A DNA stretch of 64,000 nucleotides from Hymenobacter artigasi (GTDB lineage: Bacteria > Bacteroidota > Bacteroidia > Cytophagales > Hymenobacteraceae), in contig NZ_JAAVTK010000003.1 in NCBI RefSeq assembly GCF_012275535.1, positions 124,001 to 188,000 of the forward strand, given 5' to 3'. The position numbers and the translations under genes are program-made. Under the pieces are notes generated by a model. That model searched no databases and was not told the origin of the DNA. It was given only the letters and a program-made list of their open reading frames with translations. Below are positions 48,640 through 56,053 of this stretch, piece after piece; position 1 is the first letter of the stretch; each line of letters opens with the position of its first letter.

Positions 48640-50403
48640 ATGCCCACTCCCCTACCCGCCGTTCATCATAAAAAGCTGAATCAGCTGGAAGCCACGGCCA
48701 TTTGCGGCAACGATATTTCGTCGTCGTGCCTCTACGTATCGGCACTTTCCATCGGTTTTGCCGGGCAGTATGCCTGGATTGCCCTGCTCATTGTGGCGGG
48801 GCTGCTGTACCTGTTCCGCAAGATTTACGGCGAGGTAGTAGGAGCGCTGCCCCTCAACGGCGGCGCCTACAACGTGCTGCTAAACACCACCAGCAAGAGC
48901 AACGCCGCCATTGCGGCCTGCCTCACCATCCTGTCGTACATGGCCACGGCCGTGCTGAGCGCGGGCGAGGGCATGAACTACCTGTACCTGATTGCGCCCA
49001 TTCCGCACCTGCCGGTGCTGTGGGCCACGGCCGGGCTGCTGGTGTTTTTCCTGCTGCTCACGTCGGCGGGCATGTCGGAATCAGCCATTGTCGCGGTGGT
49101 TATTTTCATCGCCCACCTCATCTCGCTCACGCTGCTGGTGCTGGCGGGCGGGTGGTTTGTGTGGCAGCACGGCCTCACCACGCTGCACCTCAACTATGCG
49201 CAGCCGGTGGTAGGCGGCAGTATACTGGTGGCGCTATTCCTGGGGTTTAGCGCGGCCATGCTGGGCATCTCGGGCTTCGAAAGCTCGGCCAACTTCGTGG
49301 AGGAGCAGGCCCCCGGCGTATTCCTCAAAACGCTGCGCAATATGTGGCTGGTGGTGAGCTTCTTCAACCCCGTGATTGCCCTGCTGGCGGTGGCCGTGGT
49401 GCCGCTGGCCACGGTGGGCGAACATCAGGAAACGCTGCTTTCTTATCTGGGCGAGCAAACCGGCGGTCCCTGGCTGGCCACGGTTATTTCCATCGATGCC
49501 GTGACGGTGCTTTCCGGAGCCGTGCTCACGAGCTTCGTGGGCGTGAGCGGCCTGATAAAGCGCATGGCGCTGGACCGCATCTGGCCGCAGTTTTTTCTCA
49601 AGGAAAACAGCCGGGGGGCCAACTACATCATCCTGACCATCTTTTTTGCGCTGTGCGTGTCCATTCTGGCCATTACGCAGGGCGAGCTCGAAACGCTGGC
49701 GGGCGTGTACACCATCTCGTTTCTGGCGGTGATGGCCTTTTTCGCCATCGGCAATTTCCTACTGAAGGTGAAGCGCGGCAAGCTGCCGCGGCCGGTGTAC
49801 GCAGGCGTATTCAGTGTTTTTCTGGCGCTGGTGGGCGTGCTGGCCGGCTTGTACGGCAATATCTCGAAGAATCCGGCCTATTTGGTGGTGTTCCTGCAAT
49901 ACTTCATCCCGTCGGCCCTCATCGTGTATGCCATGCTGGAGCGCATCGCCATTCTCAACCTGGTGCTGGCCGGGGCCACGTCGTTCTATGAAGGGTTTCG
50001 ACGGGCGGCTATCAGCAGCCAGGTCACCATCCGACGCCTGGTGCATGACCTTAACAAGCAGGAGTTTGTGTATTTCACGAAGGGCGACAACGTGGCCAAC
50101 CTCAACAAGGTGATGACCTACGTGGAGGAAAATGAATTCACCAACCGCCTCAAAATTGTGATGCTGTTGAGGGACGACCAGGCCGTGCCCGAGGGCCTGC
50201 TCACCGACCTGAACGTGCTGGACCGCGCCTACCCCAACATTCACATGGAGTTTGTGACGCGCATCGGCACCTTCGGCCCGGAGCTGATTGACGAGTTGTC
50301 GCAGGAATGGAGCATCCCCAAAAACTTCATGTTCATCGGCTCGCCCGGCGACAAATTCCCCTACCAGATTTCGGAGTTGGGCGGCGTGCGCCTTATCATC
50401 TGA
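48640..50403 (+). CDS. APC-superfamily amino-acid permease with C-terminal cytoplasmic domain
   Basis: A 587-residue membrane protein with about 12 hydrophobic helices (first LEATAICGNDISSSCLYVSAL, typical of the APC family unwound helix 1; LPLNGGAYNVLLNTTSKSNAAIAACLTILSYMATAVLSAG) and a soluble C-terminal domain of about 130 residues (ATSFYEGFRRAAISS to the end). Substrate is not predictable. I start at the ATG at 48640. Its TGA stop is the first three bases of a 44-bp perfect palindrome shared with the convergent TonB receptor gene. Confidence 0.8.
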   Translation: MPTPLPAVHHKKLNQLEATAICGNDISSSCLYVSALSIGFAGQYAWIALLIVAGLLYLFRKIYGEVVGALPLNGGAYNVLLNTTSKSNAAIAACLTILSYMATAVLSAGEGMNYLYLIAPIPHLPVLWATAGLLVFFLLLTSAGMSESAIVAVVIFIAHLISLTLLVLAGGWFVWQHGLTTLHLNYAQPVVGGSILVALFLGFSAAMLGISGFESSANFVEEQAPGVFLKTLRNMWLVVSFFNPVIALLAVAVVPLATVGEHQETLLSYLGEQTGGPWLATVISIDAVTVLSGAVLTSFVGVSGLIKRMALDRIWPQFFLKENSRGANYIILTIFFALCVSILAITQGELETLAGVYTISFLAVMAFFAIGNFLLKVKRGKLPRPVYAGVFSVFLALVGVLAGLYGNISKNPAYLVVFLQYFIPSALIVYAMLERIAILNLVLAGATSFYEGFRRAAISSQVTIRRLVHDLNKQEFVYFTKGDNVANLNKVMTYVEENEFTNRLKIVMLLRDDQAVPEGLLTDLNVLDRAYPNIHMEFVTRIGTFGPELIDELSQEWSIPKNFMFIGSPGDKFPYQISELGGVRLII

Positions 50404-50563
50404 CCACTGATTTTTCGGATTTTAGCGGATTTCACGGATTTTGTGGACGATTTTGTTCGGTCGGCGTGAATCAAAAAAGGCTTGCCATTTGGCAAGCCTT
50501 TTTCCTTTTTTAATCGACTACAAAATCCGTGAAATCCGCTAAAATCCGAAAAATCAGTGGTCA
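50401..50563. repeat. 44-bp perfect palindrome that supplies both convergent stop codons
   Basis: Arms 50401-50444 and 50520-50563 are perfect complements made of GGATTTT/GGATTTC words (TGACCACTGATTTTTCGG and on). The outermost TGA of each arm is the stop codon of the gene entering from that side. A terminator occupies the loop. CGGATTTCTCGG after secDF (33960) is a partial relative. Confidence 0.9.
50473..50505. terminator. bidirectional terminator between convergent genes
   Basis: AAAAAAGGCTTGCC pairs with GGCAAGCCTTTTT around ATTT, with T-runs on both strands, inside the loop of the 44-bp palindrome. Confidence 0.85.
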
Positions 50564-53074
50564 GAATTTCAGCCCTACCGAAGCCAGATAGTTGCGCGTA
50601 GCCTGCGGGTAGAACCAGTTGAAGGTTCTCTGCTGAGCACCGTCACCTTGGTAGGTATAGGTGTAGCCGTTGGCCACGTACTCGCGGTTGAGCAGGTTAT
50701 TCACGAGCAGACCCAGCTCAATTTCCTTCATGAAACGGGGGTGCAGGGCGTAGCGCAGGCGGAAATCGAGCGTCTGGTAGGGGTTGATGCTGCGGTAGTC
50801 GTTCTGCGAGTTGTCGAGGTACTGGCGGCTCACGGTTTTGAGGAGTAGGGCCACGCGCAGGCCCTTCAGCGGCTGGCCTTCCAGCGTGTGGGCCGATACG
50901 ACGCCCGGAGAATACGAGATGGTGGACGTACGCGCTTCGGCGGCATTGGTGGTGACGACGTAGGTTACCGTGTCGTAGCTATAGGAAACATCCCGGTAGT
51001 TCAGGATGCGGTTCTGGCTCAGGGTGAGGGTACTGCTGAGGCTGATTTTGTCGTTGAGCGACAGGAAGGCCGACAATTCCACGCCGCGCCGGTAGCTGCG
51101 GGCCACGTTGGTGCGCAGGGCCGTGCCCACGTCGTTGAGCTGGCCGGTGGCTACCAGCTGGTTGCGGTAGTTCATATAGAAGCCATTGGCTTCAAGGCGT
51201 AGCGCCCCATTGGGGCCCAGAAAAGGCAGGTCGGTGCGGGTGAGGCGGTAGCCGCCTTCAAAATCTTCGAGGCGCTCGGCCTGGGCCGACTGGTCGCCCA
51301 CGGGCCGGTCGGTGAAGTCGGAGCGCACGGGCTCGCGCTGGCCCACCGCGAAGCTGCCGTAAAGCTGCTGCCCCTGGCCCAGGCTGAGGGTAGCACCGGC
51401 CTTGGGGTTGAAAAAGGTGTACTTAGCACGGGTGGTCACATCCTGCTTTTTAGGCTCCAGGCCGTCGATGCGGTAGTCGATGTGGCGCACCTGCACGTCG
51501 CCGTAAATGCCCAGGATGGGCAGCACCTGCCAGGTGGCGCGGGCGTAGGCGTTGTAGTCGGTTTTCACGGCGTTGTTGAAATAGTAGCGCTGGCCGAGCT
51601 GGCCGTTGGAGGCATACTGCGCCCAGATGATTTCGCCGTAGTGGTCGCCGTCGTAGCGATTCCAGGCCCCGCCGAGGGTGGCTTGCAGCTTGCCGTCGGT
51701 GGGCTGGTAGTTCAGGGCCATCGTGCCGCCGTAGAAGTTGTTATCGAGCCACTTGCGGTCCACCAAATCGGTGCGCTTGATGGTCGTGCTGCCCAGCACC
51801 ACGTTGTTCAGGCCGTAATCAGCCAGCTTTTTGTTGGTCCGGTAGCTTTCGTAGTAGCCAAAGCCGCGCGTGAGGTGTAGCGCGCCCGCCAGGTTCCAGC
51901 GCTGGCCCAGGCCCTGCGAAAGGTGCAGCTGGTAGTGGTTCTGCTGGTAGTTGTCGGTCTGGTTGCCGTAGGTGTAGGAGCTGTAGCGGCGGCCTTCCTG
52001 GAGCACGCGGGCGGCATCGGCCTCCGTGAGCTCGCCGTTGTTGATGAACGTCTGGAGCCGGGCGCGGTCGCCGGAGAGGGCCGGCTCGGGCACGCCGTTC
52101 CAGGCCTGGTAGGTTTTTTCGCGGCCTGAGAAGGTGATGAATTTCAGCAGCGTGTTCTTGGCCTGATAGCCGGCGGCGAAGTAGTAAGACTTCAAATCGG
52201 AAGCCGCCCGGTTCATATACCCATCGGAGGCAATGCGCGACAGCCGCCCATCGACGGTGAAATGGCCGTTAATGAGCCCTGTGCCAAACGACACGTTGTT
52301 TTTCCAGGTCTGGTAAGAGCCGTAGGTGTTCTGGGTTTCGGCGTAGGCCTCGCGGCGGTTGTCGAGGGTGCTCACGTTGATGCTGGCCCCAAAGGCCGCG
52401 CCGCCGTTCTGACTGGTGCCCACCCCGCGCTGAATTTGCAGCGAGTTGATGGACGAAGCCAAATCCGGCAGGTTAATCAAGAACGCGCCGTGCGATTCCG
52501 GGTCGTTCAGCGGCACCCCGTTGATGGTGGTGTTGATGCCCGTATTGCTCGTACCCCGGATGCGGATATCGGTGTAGCCCACACCGGCTCCGGCATCGGA
52601 ATTCACCACCACGGAGGGCGTCTGGTTGAGCAGATAGGGCAGGTCCTGGCCGAAATTCTGTTTGGCGAGGTCCTGCTTGCTGAGGTTGGTGTAGGCGGTG
52701 GCAGTGCGGTCGTTGGCGCGGCTGGCCGTCACGAGGGCTTCGGGGGTGACCACTGCAAAAGCAGCTAAAACGACATCGCCCAGTTTCTGGGGTTCAGCCG
52801 AGCCCTTTATAGTCACGGAGCTCGACGCAAAATCGTCCCGTATCACCCGCAGCTCGTGAGTGCCCGGAGGCACTACGGCGATTGCAAACCCTCCGGTGGC
52901 ACCCGTGGTGCCAACGACATTGCCATCCAGCAGAATGGTCGCGTTAGCAACCGGATTAGTTTCGCTGATGTGGAGCACATCGGCCAAAACGGTGCCGGAC
53001 ACGGGGCCTTGTGCCCACGCCGGCGCGGCGACCAGCACGCACAGTGCCGCCCCCGCAAGGAGTACAGTTTTCAA
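50561..53074 (-). CDS. TonB-dependent outer-membrane receptor under TPP riboswitch control
   Basis: About 837 residues from a TTG at 53074 (MKTVLLAGAALCVLVAAPAWAQ signal peptide). Carboxypeptidase-regulatory-like domain (about 25-110), plug domain (about 125-230; VSNDAGAGVG-like VVVNSDAGAGVGYTDIRIRG), and a 22-strand barrel ending in an aromatic residue (ASVGLKF). The open frame continues upstream through the TPP aptamer, but that part is RNA structure and not protein. Control by TPP indicates uptake of thiamin or a precursor across the outer membrane; in Bacteroidota such receptors usually precede pnuT and a thiamin kinase, which are absent here. It shares a palindrome with the convergent permease gene. 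Confidence 0.88.
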   Translation of the reverse strand: MKTVLLAGAALCVLVAAPAWAQGPVSGTVLADVLHISETNPVANATILLDGNVVGTTGATGGFAIAVVPPGTHELRVIRDDFASSSVTIKGSAEPQKLGDVVLAAFAVVTPEALVTASRANDRTATAYTNLSKQDLAKQNFGQDLPYLLNQTPSVVVNSDAGAGVGYTDIRIRGTSNTGINTTINGVPLNDPESHGAFLINLPDLASSINSLQIQRGVGTSQNGGAAFGASINVSTLDNRREAYAETQNTYGSYQTWKNNVSFGTGLINGHFTVDGRLSRIASDGYMNRAASDLKSYYFAAGYQAKNTLLKFITFSGREKTYQAWNGVPEPALSGDRARLQTFINNGELTEADAARVLQEGRRYSSYTYGNQTDNYQQNHYQLHLSQGLGQRWNLAGALHLTRGFGYYESYRTNKKLADYGLNNVVLGSTTIKRTDLVDRKWLDNNFYGGTMALNYQPTDGKLQATLGGAWNRYDGDHYGEIIWAQYASNGQLGQRYYFNNAVKTDYNAYARATWQVLPILGIYGDVQVRHIDYRIDGLEPKKQDVTTRAKYTFFNPKAGATLSLGQGQQLYGSFAVGQREPVRSDFTDRPVGDQSAQAERLEDFEGGYRLTRTDLPFLGPNGALRLEANGFYMNYRNQLVATGQLNDVGTALRTNVARSYRRGVELSAFLSLNDKISLSSTLTLSQNRILNYRDVSYSYDTVTYVVTTNAAEARTSTISYSPGVVSAHTLEGQPLKGLRVALLLKTVSRQYLDNSQNDYRSINPYQTLDFRLRYALHPRFMKEIELGLLVNNLLNREYVANGYTYTYQGDGAQQRTFNWFYPQATRNYLASVGLKF

Positions 53075-53145
53075 AAAGATGGGATGAAAAGTGGAACGTG
53101 CCGTCGCCCCAGGGGTCGGAGCGGCCGCAGAATCGTCCGTGGATA

Positions 53146-53232
53146 GTTTATTCCCTTCGCCGGCATTACCCGGTTCAGGTTCGATGGGTATCATCTCAGC
53201 CGATGTTGTACCCAACATCAGCACCCCTAAAC
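53146..53232 (-). promoter_or_regulatory. TPP (thi-box) riboswitch
   Basis: On the minus strand the aptamer runs from GTTTAGGGGTGC to AGGGAATAAAC. The conserved elements are in order: GGGGTGC, a short P3-like hairpin (GATGTTGGGTACAACATC), GCTGAGATGATACCC, GAACCTGA, and GGGTAATGCCGGCGAAGGGAA. P1 pairs GTTTA with TAAAC. The start codon of the TonB receptor is 72 bases downstream; the expression platform is GC-rich and probably hides the initiation site when TPP is bound. Confidence 0.93.
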
Positions 53233-53238
53233 ATGCCG

Positions 53239-53246
53239 CAAAGATA
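53239..53246 (-). promoter_or_regulatory. -7 box of the riboswitch transcript
   Basis: On the minus strand TATCTTTG ends seven bases before the aptamer begins, the right place to start a transcript with the aptamer at its 5' end. No clear -33 TTG is seen. Confidence 0.45.
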
Positions 53247-53400
53247 CGGCCCGTCGTGCCAGGCCATATCTTTTTTTATTATTCGTTGGTTAAGCGAGTG
53301 GCGGTTTGCTGACTGTCAGTTAATTTAGGGACGTCGGCCGGCGGAACGTCGGGCCGAGGGCCTACGTTATAAGCTCCGCACCGCTTTAGCCGCTTTCGTT

Positions 53401-53625
53401 ATGTTCAGCTTAATCTACGCCGTTGCTTTTTGCGCCTTCTTCCTGTTTGTGCTGGTGCTGCCGCGCCGCCGCCGCGTAGTGCCGCCTCCACCGCCCCACG
53501 ACGGCGACGACGACGGCGGCGAACCCCACGACCCCGGCCTGCCCGACCTGGACCTGCCGCCCGGCATTTCGCGCCCCATCAACGACTGGGAGCCGGACTA
53601 TAACCGCCGCCGGGTGGAAGTGTAG
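53401..53625 (+). CDS. small membrane-anchored Pro/Asp-rich protein
   Basis: A 74-residue protein with one N-terminal membrane helix (LIYAVAFCAFFLFVLVLP, about 4-21), a basic stop-transfer RRRR, then a Pro- and Asp-rich soluble tail (PPPPPHDGDDDGG) ending DWEPDYNRRRVEV. No family is recognised. The charge pattern and start codon suggest a real gene, but its short length keeps confidence moderate. Confidence 0.5.
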   Translation: MFSLIYAVAFCAFFLFVLVLPRRRRVVPPPPPHDGDDDGGEPHDPGLPDLDLPPGISRPINDWEPDYNRRRVEV

Positions 53626-53663
53626 CCGCTGAAAGCCGCCCCCTCCCGCATCCCCATCATTCA

Positions 53664-53725
53664 CCGCGAGCCCCCGCCGGCCGCCGACACCCCACTAGGG
53701 TGCGGCGGCCGGCGGGGGCTCGCGG
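53664..53725. repeat. perfect 23-bp GC-rich palindrome
   Basis: Arms 53664-53686 and 53703-53725 (core GCGAGCCCCCGCCGGCCGCC) are perfect complements around a 16-base loop, between the small membrane protein and the rhodopsin gene. No T-run follows. Confidence 0.85.
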
Positions 53726-53917
53726 CGTATCGGCTTCTGGTTTACCTGCAATTGCGAACCATAATTTCGAAAATATAGAAAGTGCCCAGGCGAGCTATTT
53801 TCGGGCATTTTATTATTTTGTTTAATCAAATACCCAAACATATTAAACAATTATATTGCAAATATCTTACATTAGAACCGTGCATATCGCACAATCCTCA
53901 CCCTTACCCTTTTTCCC

Positions 53918-54691
53918 ATGCAAAACCTGTTTCTGGATATCATGCGCATTCCCGTGGACGACCCGGTGGCATTCACGTTTTTTACGGGATATATGGCAAT
54001 GGCTGCGGCGGCCGTGTTTTTCCTATTTGAGCGCAGTACCGTGGCCGATAAGTGGAAAACATCTTTGCTGATTTCGGGACTGATTACCGGCATCGCGGCG
54101 GTGCACTATTACTACATGCGCGATTACTACGTGAGTACCCACGAGACGCCCGTGGCCCTGCGCTACATCGACTGGACGCTGACCGTGCCGCTGATGGTGG
54201 TTGAATTTTACCTGCTGGTGCGAGCCGCCGGGGCCAAGGTGTCGCTGCTCTACAAGCTGATTGTGGCGGCAGTCGTGATGCTCGTGTTCGGCTACATCGG
54301 CGAAGCTTTCACCGATGGCTCTATGGGGCACTCGGTGCTGTGGGGCTCGCTCTCGACACTGGGCTACCTCTACATTCTGTACTCGGCCTGGATGGGCGAA
54401 GTGGCGAAGCTGGCGGCAGCTTCCAACTCGGTAGCCGTGCAGAAGGGCGTGCGCGCCCTGGCCTGGTTCGTGCTCGTAGGCTGGGCCATTTACCCAATTG
54501 GCTACATGGCTATGCCCGGCGGCTGGCTCGGGCCCGATGGGGCCGGCCTGCTCCGCCCCCACGACCTCGACCTGCTGTATAACATTGCCGATGCCATCAA
54601 CAAAATCGGCTTTGGCTTGGTTGTGTACGGCATTGCCCGCAGCGAGTCGGCCGTGAAAGTGGCTCCGGCTAACGCGGTTTCGGTCGTCTAG
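53918..54691 (+). CDS. proton-pumping microbial rhodopsin with antenna-type fenestration
   Basis: A 257-residue seven-helix protein that should pump protons outward in light. In helix C, RYIDWTLTVPLMVVEFYLL carries Arg82, Asp85 (proton acceptor), Thr89 and Glu96 (donor), the DTE set of proteorhodopsins; His63 pairs with the acceptor. Met93 at the tuning site predicts green absorption. The retinal Lys is Lys229 in DAINKIGFG. In helix E, LWGSLSTLGYLYILY has Gly143 where bacteriorhodopsin has Trp138, the opening through which xanthorhodopsin-type proteins bind a carotenoid antenna. blh follows on the same strand. Confidence 0.95.
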   Translation: MQNLFLDIMRIPVDDPVAFTFFTGYMAMAAAAVFFLFERSTVADKWKTSLLISGLITGIAAVHYYYMRDYYVSTHETPVALRYIDWTLTVPLMVVEFYLLVRAAGAKVSLLYKLIVAAVVMLVFGYIGEAFTDGSMGHSVLWGSLSTLGYLYILYSAWMGEVAKLAAASNSVAVQKGVRALAWFVLVGWAIYPIGYMAMPGGWLGPDGAGLLRPHDLDLLYNIADAINKIGFGLVVYGIARSESAVKVAPANAVSVV

Positions 54692-54770
54692 CTTTGAGGG
54701 GGGCAGCCCAGTGGCGGCACCCTTTTCCGGCTCGGTGGCGAGCAGAATTGCCCGCCATTCACCCCCCGGC

Positions 54771-54816
54771 CTACAGGCTGAATTGCACGGCCTCGGCCGT
54801 GCAGTTCAGCCTGTAG
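54771..54816. repeat. 22-bp palindrome between rhodopsin and blh
   Basis: Arms 54771-54792 and 54795-54816 (core CTACAGGCTGAA and TGCACGGCC) pair with one mismatch and a 2-base loop. The right arm runs into TTTTTT about six bases later, so it may attenuate read-through into blh. Confidence 0.85.
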
Positions 54817-54837
54817 TGCTTTTTTCCTCTTTCACTT

Positions 54838-55851
54838 ATGACTAACTCGCTTGGCGCATTGGCTTCTGACTGGTCTCAGCGGCGCTATTCCTACGCGGCC
54901 GTGCTGGTGCTGGTGGGGCTGGGCGCGGCCTTTCCGGGCCGGGCCGGGCTGCTGCTGGGGCTGCCGCTGGCCGTGGGCATGGTAGTGCTGGGCGTGGCGC
55001 ACGGCGCCTGCGACCAGTTTGTGGTGCCGGCCAGCCACCCGGGGAGCACGGCCGACGGCTGGCGCTACTGGCTGCGGTTTTTGGCCGGCTACCTGGGCCT
55101 GGCGGCGGCGGTGGGCCTGCTGTGGTGGCGCTGGCCGGCGGCCACGGTGGCTGGCTTCTTGTTGCTCACGGTGTGGCACTGGGGCTCGGCCGATGCCCCG
55201 GCCGGGCCATTGGTACCGGCCGGCTGGTGGCTGGCGCATAGCCTGCTGCGGGGCCTGCTGCTATTTGCCGTGCCCGCCTGGCAGTGGCCCACCGAAACGG
55301 CCGGCATCGTGAACGGGCTGCTCCGGTTTGTGGGCACGGGCACGATGGGACCCGGCACGTTTACGGCCGGGGCGGCCGGCCTGGCGGTGGTGGTAGCGGT
55401 GGGGCATGTGGTGCTGTGGGCGCGGTATGCCGCCCGGCAGCAGTGGCCGCTGCTGGCGGCCGAGCTGGGCGAAGTCCTTATCCTGGCGGTGCTGTTTGTG
55501 GCCTTGCCGCCCAAGCTGTCGGTGGGCGTATATTTCGTGTTCTGGCACAGCCTGCAGCACGTGCTGCGCCTCACGGGCTGGCTTGGCTATGCCGGGCCGG
55601 GCCAGCAGCTGGGAACCAGCCGGGGCAATTTGCTGGCGCGGCTGGCATTTTTTCTGCGGCGGGCGGCTCCGCTGCTGCTCATTAGCTGCGTGGCGCTGCT
55701 GGTGCTGGGCCGCCTGCTGGCCGCCCACCTGCCCGACGAAACCGCCTGGTTCAGTCTGGCCCTGGTGGTGGCCTCCATCGTGACGCTGCCCCACGCCCTG
55801 CTCGTGACGCTGGTGATGGATGCCCCGCAGTGGCGGCCAGCTGCGCGGTGA
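54838..55851 (+). CDS. blh: beta-carotene 15,15'-dioxygenase, Brp/Blh family
   Basis: A 337-residue membrane enzyme that cleaves beta-carotene into two retinals, the rhodopsin chromophore. The iron-binding His pattern of the family is complete: His55 in GVAHGACDQ, His114 in VWHWGSAD, His237 and His241 in FWHSLQHVLRL, and His319 in TLPHALL. About eight hydrophobic helices. It is directly downstream of the rhodopsin gene, the usual arrangement. No carotenoid genes are adjacent, so beta-carotene must come from elsewhere in the genome. Confidence 0.93.
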   Translation: MTNSLGALASDWSQRRYSYAAVLVLVGLGAAFPGRAGLLLGLPLAVGMVVLGVAHGACDQFVVPASHPGSTADGWRYWLRFLAGYLGLAAAVGLLWWRWPAATVAGFLLLTVWHWGSADAPAGPLVPAGWWLAHSLLRGLLLFAVPAWQWPTETAGIVNGLLRFVGTGTMGPGTFTAGAAGLAVVVAVGHVVLWARYAARQQWPLLAAELGEVLILAVLFVALPPKLSVGVYFVFWHSLQHVLRLTGWLGYAGPGQQLGTSRGNLLARLAFFLRRAAPLLLISCVALLVLGRLLAAHLPDETAWFSLALVVASIVTLPHALLVTLVMDAPQWRPAAR

Positions 55852-55856
55852 GGAAA

Positions 55857-56008
55857 AGCCGCGTAGCGGTGGCATGTTTGTAGCAATACCGGATAAAAGA
55901 ACAAAGCCGCGTAGCGATGACAGATTTCCCAGTATTTCTGTCACTGCTACGCGGCTTTACTTCCTCAAATCAACTTTTGCCTACAAACCTACCGCCGGCT
56001 ACGCGGCT
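55857..56008. repeat. nested double palindrome, AGCCGCGTAGCGG type
   Basis: Inner arms 55903-55923 and 55938-55958 (AAAGCCGCGTAGCGATGACAG) pair with one mismatch; outer arms 55857-55883 and 55981-56008 share AGCCGCGTAGC and TTTGTAG and pair loosely. The layout (two nested arm sets starting with the same AGCCGC word) is the same as at 34067. Confidence 0.75.
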
Positions 56009-56053
56009 AGTCCGCAATCTGGGCTAAGCAGTCAAACGGGTGCACCACTGCTC

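Noticed and set aside
53075..53224. N-terminal 50 residues of the TonB receptor
   Set aside because: This stretch covers most of the TPP aptamer and its downstream leader; the signal peptide starts after it.
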